Source: Anaerococcus vaginalis (lineage in GTDB: Bacteria > Bacillota > Clostridia > Tissierellales > Peptoniphilaceae). From it: a DNA stretch of 64,000 nucleotides. Below the pieces are notes generated by a model. The model made no database searches and was not told the DNA's origin. It saw only the letters and a program-made list of their open reading frames with translations. A program made the position numbers and the translations under genes. Numbering within the stretch: position 1 is the stretch's first letter; every line of letters starts with the position of its first letter. The stretch is taken from positions 1 to 64,000 of the forward strand of contig JAGZMY010000004.1 in the NCBI GenBank assembly GCA_018363915.1. Direction: 5' to 3'. This document shows, piece after piece, positions 1-7,714 of the stretch.

Positions 1-18
1 GATTAAAACAAAATTAAA

Positions 19-53
19 CGGAATGTCCCCTGTCATGTACAGATTACATTCCG
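19..53 (-). terminator. stem-loop downstream of the surface-protein gene
   Basis: Perfect 8-bp arms CGGAATGT (19-26) and ACATTCCG (46-53) enclose a second 4-bp stem, CTGT/ACAG. On the minus strand the hairpin is followed by a T-rich but interrupted tract. It lies about 77 bp past the stop of the surface-protein gene and could be its terminator. The U-tract is weak, so another role is possible. The rest of 1-129 holds no gene that I can see. Confidence 0.45.
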
Positions 54-129
54 CTTAAAATATTATTAAATTATTCCGTGTTTACGGGTTCAGGTCATTT
101 TTTGCTGGTAGTTTTATTTTTTCAATTTT

Positions 130-3100
130 TTATTTTCTTTTTCTTAATAAAGCATACAATAATCCGCTTAGTGAACCTGTTAGAATTATGGATATTTTAT
201 TTCCTACTCCTGTTTTTGGATTATTTGTTGATGGACTTTCGATTTTTATTTTGCTTTGATTATCCTTTGTTTTTATTTTTTGTTTAGGTCTTTGTGCTTT
301 TTCTTTGCCTTCTTTTAATTCTTGCCAATAAGCTTTTAAATTAATATTATTTTCTAAATAAATTTCAGAATTTGGATAATAAATTTTATCTCCATCTTTC
401 CAATACAAAAATTTAAATCCTTTTTTCATTGGTTTTGGCAATTTGAATTTTGTATTTCTTTGTCCTTTTATTGCTACATTTCCCAAAACTCCATTTAAAT
501 CTCCACCGTCAAGATCAAGATTTATATTTACAGTCATAAATCTTTCCAAATCTTTTTGGGCAAAATTGAAATCTGCAAGAGCCATAGCGTATCTTTTTTT
601 AGCTTCGTCAAATTCATCTTTTAATTTATTTGTTTTTTCTTTTTGTCTATCAAGATTTTCTTTTGCCTTATCCAAAGCAATTTGAGCATTTTCTTTTGCC
701 TTTACCTTTTTATTTATTTCTTCAATATTTTCAAAACTTTGTGGATTATTTAAATCTATATTTTGAGCAATTTCAAAATCAGCCTCAGCCTTTGCTAAAT
801 TTTCATTTTTCAATTTTAAATTCTTTTCGGCATCTTCTTTTGATTTTTTTAAATCTTCAAAAACTTTTTTCATAGCTTTTACTTTTCTATTTGCCTTAGC
901 TAGATTTTCTTTTGCCGTAGAATAACTTTCAAATTCTTGATTTTTTTGTTCTAATAATTCATTTGCTAATTTTAAATTTTCGTTAGCCTTTGCAAGAGCC
1001 TTTGTCGCTTCATCTTTTTTATTTTTTAAATCACTTATATTTTTATTTGTATTTTCTATATTTTGATTTAGCTTATTAGAATTTTCATTTAAGTTTTCTA
1101 TTTCCTTATTTTTAGCGCTTTCTTCTGATTTCTTTTCTTCTAATTGTTTTTGTTTGTCTGCCAATTTATTTTCTAAAGCTTTTCTTTTCTCATTTAAGCT
1201 TAAAATTTGATTTTGAAGATTAATTTTTTCTTCTTCTGCTTTTGTTTTTGCATCTTCTAGTGTTTTTATTTCATTATTTTTATCTTCAAGTTCTTTATTT
1301 GTACTAGCTAAATCATTTTCTAGTTTTGTTAATCTTTCTCCGTATTCCTTATTAGAAGCTATGTGATTTGCAATTTTAGCATCAAGTTCATTAATTTCAG
1401 CTGTTAAATTATTTATTTCACTTTCTAAGGATTTCTTTTCTTTTTCTAATCTTTGAATTTCTTTTTTATTTTCTTCAAGTTTATTAATTTTTTCTTGATT
1501 TTCTTTATTCTTATTTTCTATATCTTGATTTATAGATTGTAGGTCTTTATTTTCTTTTTCAATTTCAGAATTTTTAGCTGCAATTTGTTTTTCTAAAGCA
1601 TCAATTTCTTTTTTTAGCTTTTCAATTTTTGCCAAATCTTCTTCGCTAAGAGTTTTTATTCCATTCATTAAATTTTGAAGATTTTTACAATAATCGTTGA
1701 ATTTTTTTTCGTATTCTTCTATAGAATAAGCTTTATTTTCTTTAGTATAATTTAATTGAAGAGATTGAACGAAACCAAACATTCCAGGTCTTATAGCGTA
1801 TCCAGATGTATTAGAGTCTCCAAATTTAAATTGTCCCCACATTAAATCATCTACTAGATTTGTATAGTGTCCTATTTGTTGAAAAGGTTTTGATATTCCT
1901 GTATCTTTAAATATTTCGTCGCTGTGTAAAGCTATATAGTATCCCATCTCTTCTCTACTTTTACAGCCTTTTGTCCTCAAATAATCAAATAAAATTTTTT
2001 CTTGATCCCACCAGCCTTCAATTGCTTCTTTTCCTTTGTCAGATCCACCCCAGTGTAAATTTTCAAAAGGTGGTTGATGAATTCCTGCGTGTTCGATTTT
2101 ATTAGCTGAATAATTTGCATTTGCTTGGGCAACTGCCATATCAAAATCGCTGATTTTTAGAATACTTAATTTTCTTCCATCAATTCCACCATCGGTTTGT
2201 CTTTTTTCATTAACAACTTTTAAAGCCTCAATAGCTTTTTTCATATTTTCAAGACTTCTAGAATCATCAGGTGACATATTTTTATTTGCAGCCAAATACT
2301 CTTGACCAATTTCTTTAGCCCTTGCATTATTTGGAAGTTTTGTAAATACCTCAACAGCCTTTGTTGAACCATTTTGTTCAAAAAATCCTACAGAGCCTTT
2401 GTTCCATTGGTCTTTTGCTTTTTTCTTTTCTTCTTCGCTTACAGTCTTCAAAGATTCTTCTAATTTTTTCAAATCTTCTTTTTTGCTGTTAAGAGTTTTT
2501 TCAAGCTCTGTTTTTTCGGCAGTTTTTCCCTTAATAGAATTTTCTTTTTCAGTTTTTTCATTATTAAGATTTTCTATATTTTTCTTTTCTTCATCTATAG
2601 TTTTTTGTAAATTTTCATTTTCTTTGGAAAGATTTTCTATCTTGGTATTATCTGCATTCAGCTTATTTTCTTTTTCAGTTTTGCTTTCTTCTTTTTTTGA
2701 TTTTTCCTTATTTAAATCATCAAGTTTTTTGCTAAATTCTTCATTTTCTTTTTTTAAATTTTCAATATCTTTTTGAAGTTTTGATATTTTATCTTCAATA
2801 GATTTTTTATCTGATTTTGTTGCTTCAAGATTTTCTTTAATTTTTTCAAGTTCTTGTTCTTTTTTTCCTAACTTATTTTGTAAATCTTTGTAGCTTTGGC
2901 TATCTTCGCTTACTTCTTCAATGGATTTTTTTATATTTTCTATTTCTTTTGAAATATCTTCTTCTTGTTTTTTAATATTCGCCAATTCTTCATTTGCTTT
3001 ATCAAGCTTATTTTTCAAATTTTCTTGTTCTTTTTTTAGTGAATTTAATTTTTCTTCTTCTTGTTTTAGACTTTCACTTTTTTCTTCCAAATCTTTTTGA

Positions 3101-3690
3101 GCTTGGCTTTCTTTTTCTTCTGCTTCTTTTTTCTTATTTTCAGCATCTTTTAAACTTTTTTCAGCATCTGGATTTTTTTCTTTTTCTTTTTCAAAGTCAG
3201 CACTAGCCTTCTTTTCTTCTTCATTTGCCTTATCAAGATCTTCCTTTGCCTTATTTGTTTTTTCTTCTTTTTCTTTTAAATCCTTTTCGGCTATTTCTTT
3301 TTCGTTTTTTGCATTTTCTAAATCTTTTTCTTTTTGAGATTTATAATCTTCTACTGTTGAATCTAAATCTTCTTTTGCCTTTTTATTTTCTTCTTCCAAA
3401 TTTTTATTTTCTTTCTCAAGATTTTTTTCTTCTTCTTTGGAATTTTCGTAATCTTTTTGGCTTTGGTCTAGATTTTTTCCTTCTTTATCAAGATTATCTT
3501 TTGCCTTATCGTAATTTTCTTTTGCTTGTTCGTAAGTTTTTGCCTTTGTATCTTTTTCTCCAGAAGGATTTTCAATTGTAGAATCTTTATAAACGCTTTC
3601 ATCAGCTATAGCCTTATTTGCTCCATTAATTATAAATGTGCTTGAAAGAGCCATTATCAAAGCTATTTTTTGTATATTTTTCTTTTTCAT
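130..3690 (-). CDS. coiled-coil, CAP-domain, sortase-anchored surface protein (SEC10/PgrA-like)
   Basis: This is a 1186-residue cell-wall protein. A signal peptide (about 1-29, with hydrophobic IALIMALSS) is followed by very long Lys/Glu/Asn-rich coiled coils (about 35-425 and 690-1050). A globular CAP-like domain (about 430-680) sits between them. Candidate CAP residues are His534 in EHAG, the Glu of FENLHWG, the Glu of WWDQEK and His608 in GHYTN. A Listeria-Bacteroides (InlB B-type) repeat (about 1052-1120) with GFKFLYWKDG and KAYW precedes the sorting signal: NPKTG at 1157-1161, a hydrophobic segment and tail RKRK. The order stalk, CAP, stalk, anchor matches SEC10/PgrA surface-exclusion or adhesin proteins. 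No conjugation genes are nearby, so an adhesin or wall-associated role is as likely. The NPKTG motif deviates from LPXTG. The SD lies unusually far upstream (see 3688-3720). Confidence 0.88.
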   Translation of the reverse strand: MKKKNIQKIALIMALSSTFIINGANKAIADESVYKDSTIENPSGEKDTKAKTYEQAKENYDKAKDNLDKEGKNLDQSQKDYENSKEEEKNLEKENKNLEEENKKAKEDLDSTVEDYKSQKEKDLENAKNEKEIAEKDLKEKEEKTNKAKEDLDKANEEEKKASADFEKEKEKNPDAEKSLKDAENKKKEAEEKESQAQKDLEEKSESLKQEEEKLNSLKKEQENLKNKLDKANEELANIKKQEEDISKEIENIKKSIEEVSEDSQSYKDLQNKLGKKEQELEKIKENLEATKSDKKSIEDKISKLQKDIENLKKENEEFSKKLDDLNKEKSKKEESKTEKENKLNADNTKIENLSKENENLQKTIDEEKKNIENLNNEKTEKENSIKGKTAEKTELEKTLNSKKEDLKKLEESLKTVSEEEKKKAKDQWNKGSVGFFEQNGSTKAVEVFTKLPNNARAKEIGQEYLAANKNMSPDDSRSLENMKKAIEALKVVNEKRQTDGGIDGRKLSILKISDFDMAVAQANANYSANKIEHAGIHQPPFENLHWGGSDKGKEAIEGWWDQEKILFDYLRTKGCKSREEMGYYIALHSDEIFKDTGISKPFQQIGHYTNLVDDLMWGQFKFGDSNTSGYAIRPGMFGFVQSLQLNYTKENKAYSIEEYEKKFNDYCKNLQNLMNGIKTLSEEDLAKIEKLKKEIDALEKQIAAKNSEIEKENKDLQSINQDIENKNKENQEKINKLEENKKEIQRLEKEKKSLESEINNLTAEINELDAKIANHIASNKEYGERLTKLENDLASTNKELEDKNNEIKTLEDAKTKAEEEKINLQNQILSLNEKRKALENKLADKQKQLEEKKSEESAKNKEIENLNENSNKLNQNIENTNKNISDLKNKKDEATKALAKANENLKLANELLEQKNQEFESYSTAKENLAKANRKVKAMKKVFEDLKKSKEDAEKNLKLKNENLAKAEADFEIAQNIDLNNPQSFENIEEINKKVKAKENAQIALDKAKENLDRQKEKTNKLKDEFDEAKKRYAMALADFNFAQKDLERFMTVNINLDLDGGDLNGVLGNVAIKGQRNTKFKLPKPMKKGFKFLYWKDGDKIYYPNSEIYLENNINLKAYWQELKEGKEKAQRPKQKIKTKDNQSKIKIESPSTNNPKTGVGNKISIILTGSLSGLLYALLRKRK

Positions 3691-3720
3691 TTTACTTGCG
3701 AAAAAATCGCAGACCTCCTT
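3688..3720 (-). promoter_or_regulatory. hairpin between Shine-Dalgarno and start codon
   Basis: On the minus strand AAGGAGG lies 23 nt before the ATG, which is too far for a normal start. The intervening bases contain a perfect 5-bp stem TGCGA-TTTTT-TCGCA. Folding it would leave about 8 nt of effective spacing. No in-frame ATG, GTG or TTG lies at normal spacing, so the ATG at 3690 stands. A TATAAT-like -10 box lies about 30 bp upstream of the SD. Confidence 0.6.
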
Positions 3721-3799
3721 TTATATATTTTTTAATTTCTTTTATTATTATATCAGATTACAGCAATAAAATAAATTATTTTGTATAAAAATAAACTTT

Positions 3800-4447
3800 T
3801 TACAATAAATTTTTCAACAAGTCCTTGTCCAAAATATAAATTTCTCTTCCTTTTATTTTTATTATATTTTCATCTGCCATATTTGATAATTCTCTCGAAA
3901 GGGATGGTCGTGTTGTTGCTAGAAAATCTGCTAGTTCTTCTCTCGTTTGGTCTAAAATAATTTTGCCATCATTTTCTTCTATCAATAAATAATTTCCTAT
4001 TTTTTGTCTTAGGGTAAATTGATTTGTTATTTGATTTTTTTGACTTAAAATAAGACATTTTTTGCTAATTAAATCTATATAATTTATCAAAAATGATTTT
4101 GGCATAGTTTCATTAATTAATTTTCTAAATTCTTTTATCACTATTAATTTTGATTTTTTTTGAACATAAGCTGAAAAATCGTAAGGCTCTTTTAGGTAAG
4201 CATAAACTTCTCCAAAAATTGCTTTTTGATTGAATGTTTGAATTATAGATCTTTTTCCATTTGAATCGAATTTTGCGACTAGAATTGAACCTTCTATTAA
4301 AAAATATAAATCTTCTTTTATTTCGCCTTGATTAAAAATATATGAATCTTTTTCATAAATTTTTTCTTCAATTTTTATTTTTTCTTCTAAAATTTTTAAA
4401 TCTTTTTCTGATAAATTTTTAAAAATTGGTATTTGTCTTAAATTCAT
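3800..4447 (-). CDS. Crp/Fnr-family transcriptional regulator
   Basis: A 215-residue protein of normal Crp/Fnr length. An N-terminal cyclic-nucleotide-binding-like beta-roll (about 10-110) is followed by a dimer helix. The C-terminal winged HTH (about 145-210) has recognition helix TTRPSLSREL (178-187). It lacks the N-terminal cysteine cluster of true FNR; the only cysteine is Cys131. The effector is therefore unknown, and haem/NO sensing as in HcpR-type proteins is a possibility. The start follows GAGGTGG with good spacing. It is transcribed alone, after a strong terminator at 4495-4528. The Crp/Fnr-type dyad at the nearby hcp promoter makes hcp its likely target, by inference. Confidence 0.85.
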   Translation of the reverse strand: MNLRQIPIFKNLSEKDLKILEEKIKIEEKIYEKDSYIFNQGEIKEDLYFLIEGSILVAKFDSNGKRSIIQTFNQKAIFGEVYAYLKEPYDFSAYVQKKSKLIVIKEFRKLINETMPKSFLINYIDLISKKCLILSQKNQITNQFTLRQKIGNYLLIEENDGKIILDQTREELADFLATTRPSLSRELSNMADENIIKIKGREIYILDKDLLKNLL

Positions 4448-4494
4448 TTTCCACCTCTACTAAAATTATATCTTTTATTAAATTTTTTCAAATT

Positions 4495-4528
4495 AAAAAG
4501 CGATGAAGTTTTTTCTTCATCGCTTTTT
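4495..4528. terminator. strong bidirectional terminator
   Basis: Perfect arms AAAAAGCGATGAAG (4495-4508) and CTTCATCGCTTTTT (4515-4528) flank a six-T loop, with A/T runs on both sides. It ends the activase operon and separates it from the Crp/Fnr gene. Confidence 0.92.
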
Positions 4529-4530
4529 GC

Positions 4531-4785
4531 TTATAAAAATTTATTTCTTTTTGTATCAAAATCTAAATCAGATTTAAAAATTTCATCAATTTTTATATTA
4601 TTTACATTTGCCAATGGCTCAATTTTTTCTAAATCTTCTTTATTATATAGATAAACTGATACTCCACAAGCATGGCTAGCCTGTCTTGGCGTTGGCGCAA
4701 GGGTTGCTTTTATTTTTTCTTTTCTTAAAATTTCTAAAAGCTCTGTCGCAATCATTGCATTTTCTACTAAAATAAAATATTTCAT
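4531..4785 (-). CDS. DUF3343 small protein (putative Se/S carrier-like)
   Basis: An 84-residue protein beginning MKYFILVENAMIATELLEIL with the conserved motif TPRQASHACGVSVYL (Cys60). This is typical of the DUF3343 family, described as putative Se/S-carrier-like. These proteins often sit beside selenium/sulfur or Fe-S enzyme genes. The start overlaps the stop of the upstream reductase gene by one base, so it is translationally coupled. A strong terminator follows. The cysteine suggests sulfur handling for the neighbouring Fe-S enzymes, but that is inference. Confidence 0.75.
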   Translation of the reverse strand: MKYFILVENAMIATELLEILRKEKIKATLAPTPRQASHACGVSVYLYNKEDLEKIEPLANVNNIKIDEIFKSDLDFDTKRNKFL

Positions 4786-6059
4786 TAGTCAAGCATTTCT
4801 ATAAATGCACCAATTCTTGTTTTTAATTGTTCTGCATCTTCGTCTGTGTAGTCTGTTTCTATTCCAATGCAAGGAATATTTTCTTCTTTTAATCTTTTTT
4901 CTACAAAATATCCTTCTGTATCGTAAATATTACAGAATTTAAGGTTGATGTCGATTACTCCGTCGGCATTGTATTCGTGATATAGTCTTATTATATCGTC
5001 AATTCTTGATGTGTTTGGTGTAAAGCAAGCACAATTTATACTTCCTAAATATCTTTGTGCAAGATTTTTAACTTCTGTATCCAAATCGCCCTTTGTTTCG
5101 TCTACTGGATTTTCTATATATCTAATTCCTGTACACAATTCTTCTCCAACAACTGCTCCACCGTTTGTTTCGATTATTTGATGAAGTTTCCAGTTTGGAA
5201 TTGAAAGTGGAGTTCCTGTAAGAAGAATTCTTTTTGTTCCTTTTTTAAATACAGATACATTTTCTTTCACTCTTTTATCAAGTTCATCGCAAAGTTCATT
5301 TACTTTTTGTGTAAATCTTACTGGATCATCGAAAAATGAAATTTGTGTAATTAAAAGTGTATCTCTTCCTGAAATTGGCACATTATCTAATTTTCTAAAA
5401 TCGTATAGTCTTTGCATTGCACGTCTTTTGTTATTTATCATTACAATTGCATCGTGCAAGCTTTCTGCTGTTACTTTATTTCCTGTTAATTCTTCTAATT
5501 TATCAATATATAATTTGATTTCTTTTTCCCATTTTTGGAAATCTTCATCTCTTTTCATTTGTGGAATATCCATTATATACATTGGGGCATCTTCTGCCAA
5601 AATTTCCCAAGCTTTTTTCTTGCCATCGCAAGTTGTTTCTCCAACAAATAAATCTGCTATTCTAAAAAATGGGCAAGTTCTGTCAAATCTTGCTCCAAGT
5701 GATGCTTTTATTAAAGGGCAAGTTGCTGTTGGCAATTTTTTCTCGCCACCTGGAACCCAAAATTGTGAGCCTGAGCAAAGTCCTGTAGAAATTCCGTTTG
5801 CTGCCCAAACAACTTCTTCTGGAACGTGGATACAAAAACTTCCTATAACTTTTTGTCCATTTTTTTGAGCCTCAATCAATTCAGCAGGTCTTACTCCATG
5901 AATGTCTGCTGTAACTGCATTAAAATAATCCATTTTTTCTGGTCTGTTTTCTTGTGATAAAAAAACATCCCCAAAAGCTTGTGGTAAAACTTCACACAAC
6001 AAGTCGTGCTTATCAAGATCCATACTCAAATCGTCCCACATTTTATGATTTTTATCCAT
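4785..6059 (-). CDS. 2-hydroxyacyl-CoA dehydratase D-family reductase (double-cubane-cluster type)
   Basis: The 424-residue protein belongs to the HgdB/FldB-like family. Counted from the chosen start, cysteines lie at 76, 95, 114 (ATCPLIKAS), 129 (RTCPFF) and 144 (TTCDGKKK). The late motifs NCACFTPN, KFCNIYD and IGIETDYTDE are also present. The pattern and length resemble the YjiM / double-cubane-cluster anaerobic reductases, which take electrons from an ATP-dependent activase. Here the activase is encoded two genes upstream. The ATG at 6074 overlaps the Shine-Dalgarno GAGGAG that serves the ATG at 6059, so I chose 6059. The substrate is unknown; classical dehydratases need two subunits. Confidence 0.82.
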   Translation of the reverse strand: MDKNHKMWDDLSMDLDKHDLLCEVLPQAFGDVFLSQENRPEKMDYFNAVTADIHGVRPAELIEAQKNGQKVIGSFCIHVPEEVVWAANGISTGLCSGSQFWVPGGEKKLPTATCPLIKASLGARFDRTCPFFRIADLFVGETTCDGKKKAWEILAEDAPMYIMDIPQMKRDEDFQKWEKEIKLYIDKLEELTGNKVTAESLHDAIVMINNKRRAMQRLYDFRKLDNVPISGRDTLLITQISFFDDPVRFTQKVNELCDELDKRVKENVSVFKKGTKRILLTGTPLSIPNWKLHQIIETNGGAVVGEELCTGIRYIENPVDETKGDLDTEVKNLAQRYLGSINCACFTPNTSRIDDIIRLYHEYNADGVIDINLKFCNIYDTEGYFVEKRLKEENIPCIGIETDYTDEDAEQLKTRIGAFIEMLD

Positions 6060-6060
6060 T

Positions 6061-6798
6061 TTATATCTCCTCATAAGTTAAAATTTTATCCGCCTCATAG
6101 ATACAATTTTTGAAAGTAAAATCTGGTTTTTTTGATTTACTAATTTTATAATTTTCGTAAACTTTTTTGTCGATAATATCGCTTATAGCAAATGGACAAG
6201 TTGCTTTTATAATTTTTCTTTTTATGTTTTTCTTTTTATATTTGGATTTTATATCCAATAAAAATGAAATCCTATCATCCAAGTTTTTAATAAATCTTAT
6301 GTAAAATTCTAATTTAAAAAGCAAAGTCCCGCTAATATCACTTTCTTGTAAATCTTTTAATATCTGATTAATTTTTTCGATTTTTCCAAGACTTTCAAAA
6401 TATATTTTTTCGTCAAAATTTCTATTGTCCAATTTTTCAAGAAAATTTTTTAAATCTTTCTCATAAACAATTTTTTTGTCAGTATTTTTTTCCAAATACT
6501 CATTAAATTTCTTGCAATAATCATCAAGAACAAAAAATTTTGAAGAATATATCAAGGGGCATTTTTTAGTTTTTAGATAGGCAATTGTAGAATTAATTGG
6601 ATCACATACATTTTCTAATTTGTAGTAATCAAATATATAACTATCAAGTCCAATAATTGGGTAAACAATAAAACCATAAGAGATCAAGAGAGCATCAAAC
6701 TTATCTGAAAAAACTCCAACTACATTGTCATTTTCCATTTTTGCATAAATTGCATCCACATAGGCTTCTCTTCTCAAATCTTCTAGTTTTATCTTCAT
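6061..6798 (-). CDS. divergent short dehydratase-like protein
   Basis: A 245-residue, lysine-rich protein between the activase and reductase genes. It has cysteines at 65 (VCDPINS), 80 (KKCPLIYSS), 95 (DDYC), 201 (ATCPFAISD) and 232 (KNCIYEAD). The spacing and the CPL/CPF contexts recall a shrunken 2-hydroxyacyl-CoA dehydratase subunit, but it lacks much of the fold's length. The start overlaps the activase stop (ATGA), and its stop lies one base before the reductase start codon, so it is tightly coupled. It could be a partner subunit or a scaffold for the reductase. The family assignment is tentative. Confidence 0.6.
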   Translation of the reverse strand: MKIKLEDLRREAYVDAIYAKMENDNVVGVFSDKFDALLISYGFIVYPIIGLDSYIFDYYKLENVCDPINSTIAYLKTKKCPLIYSSKFFVLDDYCKKFNEYLEKNTDKKIVYEKDLKNFLEKLDNRNFDEKIYFESLGKIEKINQILKDLQESDISGTLLFKLEFYIRFIKNLDDRISFLLDIKSKYKKKNIKRKIIKATCPFAISDIIDKKVYENYKISKSKKPDFTFKNCIYEADKILTYEEI

Positions 6799-7544
6799 AA
6801 AATAGCAGCTCCAATCGCTCCCGCAAATCTGCCATCGGGATGACTTTTAACACTACTGTTAAGTTTTTCTTCCAAAGCTTTCATTATGTATTCATTATTT
6901 GAAAAACCACCAGTAAGAAAATATCCATCAGTATCAGATTTTTTTTGAGCAAGTTTTGAAACTTTTGAAACAATAGAATTTATAACCCCGCTTGCAATAT
7001 CTTCTCTTTTTGTTCCTTTTCCCATCAAAGAAACAACCTCAGATTCTGCAAAAACCGTGCAAGTTGAAGAAAGTTCTATGTCCTTGCCTTTTTTTGCCAT
7101 TTGAAAAAATTCTTTCAAATCAAGACCAAGCCTGTTTGCCATAACTTCCAAAAATTTCCCAGTTCCAGCCGAACACTTATCATTCATCAAAAAATCCACA
7201 ACCCTATCTTCATTTTGGACAATTATTTTTGTATCTTGTCCGCCAATGTCGATTATAGTTCTATCTTTTGAACCCAAAAAATGTGCGCCCTTGCCGTGGG
7301 CAGTAATTTCTGTAATAATTTTATCAGCAAAATCTACGGCAATTCTTCCATAACCTGTAGCTGTTATATGACTTTCTTTTCTATCATATCCCAAATCTTC
7401 TAGCTTTTTGATTATTTTTCTGCCAGTTTCTTTGCTATTCCATCCGCTGCTTATAACTTCTTTATAAAGTATTTCATTTTTTTCATTATTTAGGACAACA
7501 TACTTACTAGCAGTTGATCCAATATCTATACCAATATAATACAT
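6795..7544 (-). CDS. acyl-CoA dehydratase activase (BadF/BadG/HgdC ATPase)
   Basis: A 249-residue ASKHA-fold ATPase. Visible motifs are GIDIGSTASK near the N-terminus, TATGYGR (61-67), DIGGQDTK (99-106), and the cluster ligands Cys124 (DKCSAGTG) and Cys162 (STCTVFAESE). A homodimer would bridge one [4Fe-4S] cluster and use ATP to push low-potential electrons into its partner. The partner is presumably the reductase encoded downstream. An ATG at 7559 has no SD. The ATG at 7544 follows GAGAGG and begins directly with the family's MYYIGIDIGS, so I chose it. It is the first gene of a four-gene operon. Confidence 0.9.
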   Translation of the reverse strand: MYYIGIDIGSTASKYVVLNNEKNEILYKEVISSGWNSKETGRKIIKKLEDLGYDRKESHITATGYGRIAVDFADKIITEITAHGKGAHFLGSKDRTIIDIGGQDTKIIVQNEDRVVDFLMNDKCSAGTGKFLEVMANRLGLDLKEFFQMAKKGKDIELSSTCTVFAESEVVSLMGKGTKREDIASGVINSIVSKVSKLAQKKSDTDGYFLTGGFSNNEYIMKALEEKLNSSVKSHPDGRFAGAIGAAIL

Positions 7545-7648
7545 ATTACCTCTCAACATTTATGATAACATACAAGAAAACTTTTTCCAAATTTGATTTA
7601 AAAAATTTTCCAAAATATTTAATTAAATTTTAATTTCAAAATAAAAAA

Positions 7649-7679
7649 TTCCCCAAAAAAATTTTTAAATTTTGGGGAA
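7649..7679 (-). terminator. terminator of hcp
   Basis: Arms TTCCCCAAAA (7649-7658) and TTTTGGGGAA (7670-7679). On the minus strand they are followed by TTTTTTATTTT. It lies just past the hcp stop codon and before the activase operon. Confidence 0.85.
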
Positions 7680-7714
7680 GTATTTTTAAACGTATATAAA
7701 TTTATTTTTTCTTT

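Noticed and set aside
443..3581. Several plus-strand ORFs of 70-125 codons rich in Phe, Leu and Ser
   Set aside because: They are antisense shadows of the Lys/Glu-rich coiled-coil gene; none has a proper SD or a recognisable product.
5428..5868. 146-codon plus-strand ORF
   Set aside because: It is fully antisense to the reductase gene, whose cysteine motifs are clearly coding.
6060..6074. Upstream ATG for the reductase gene
   Set aside because: It overlaps the GAGGAG SD of the better-placed ATG at 6059 and has no SD of its own.
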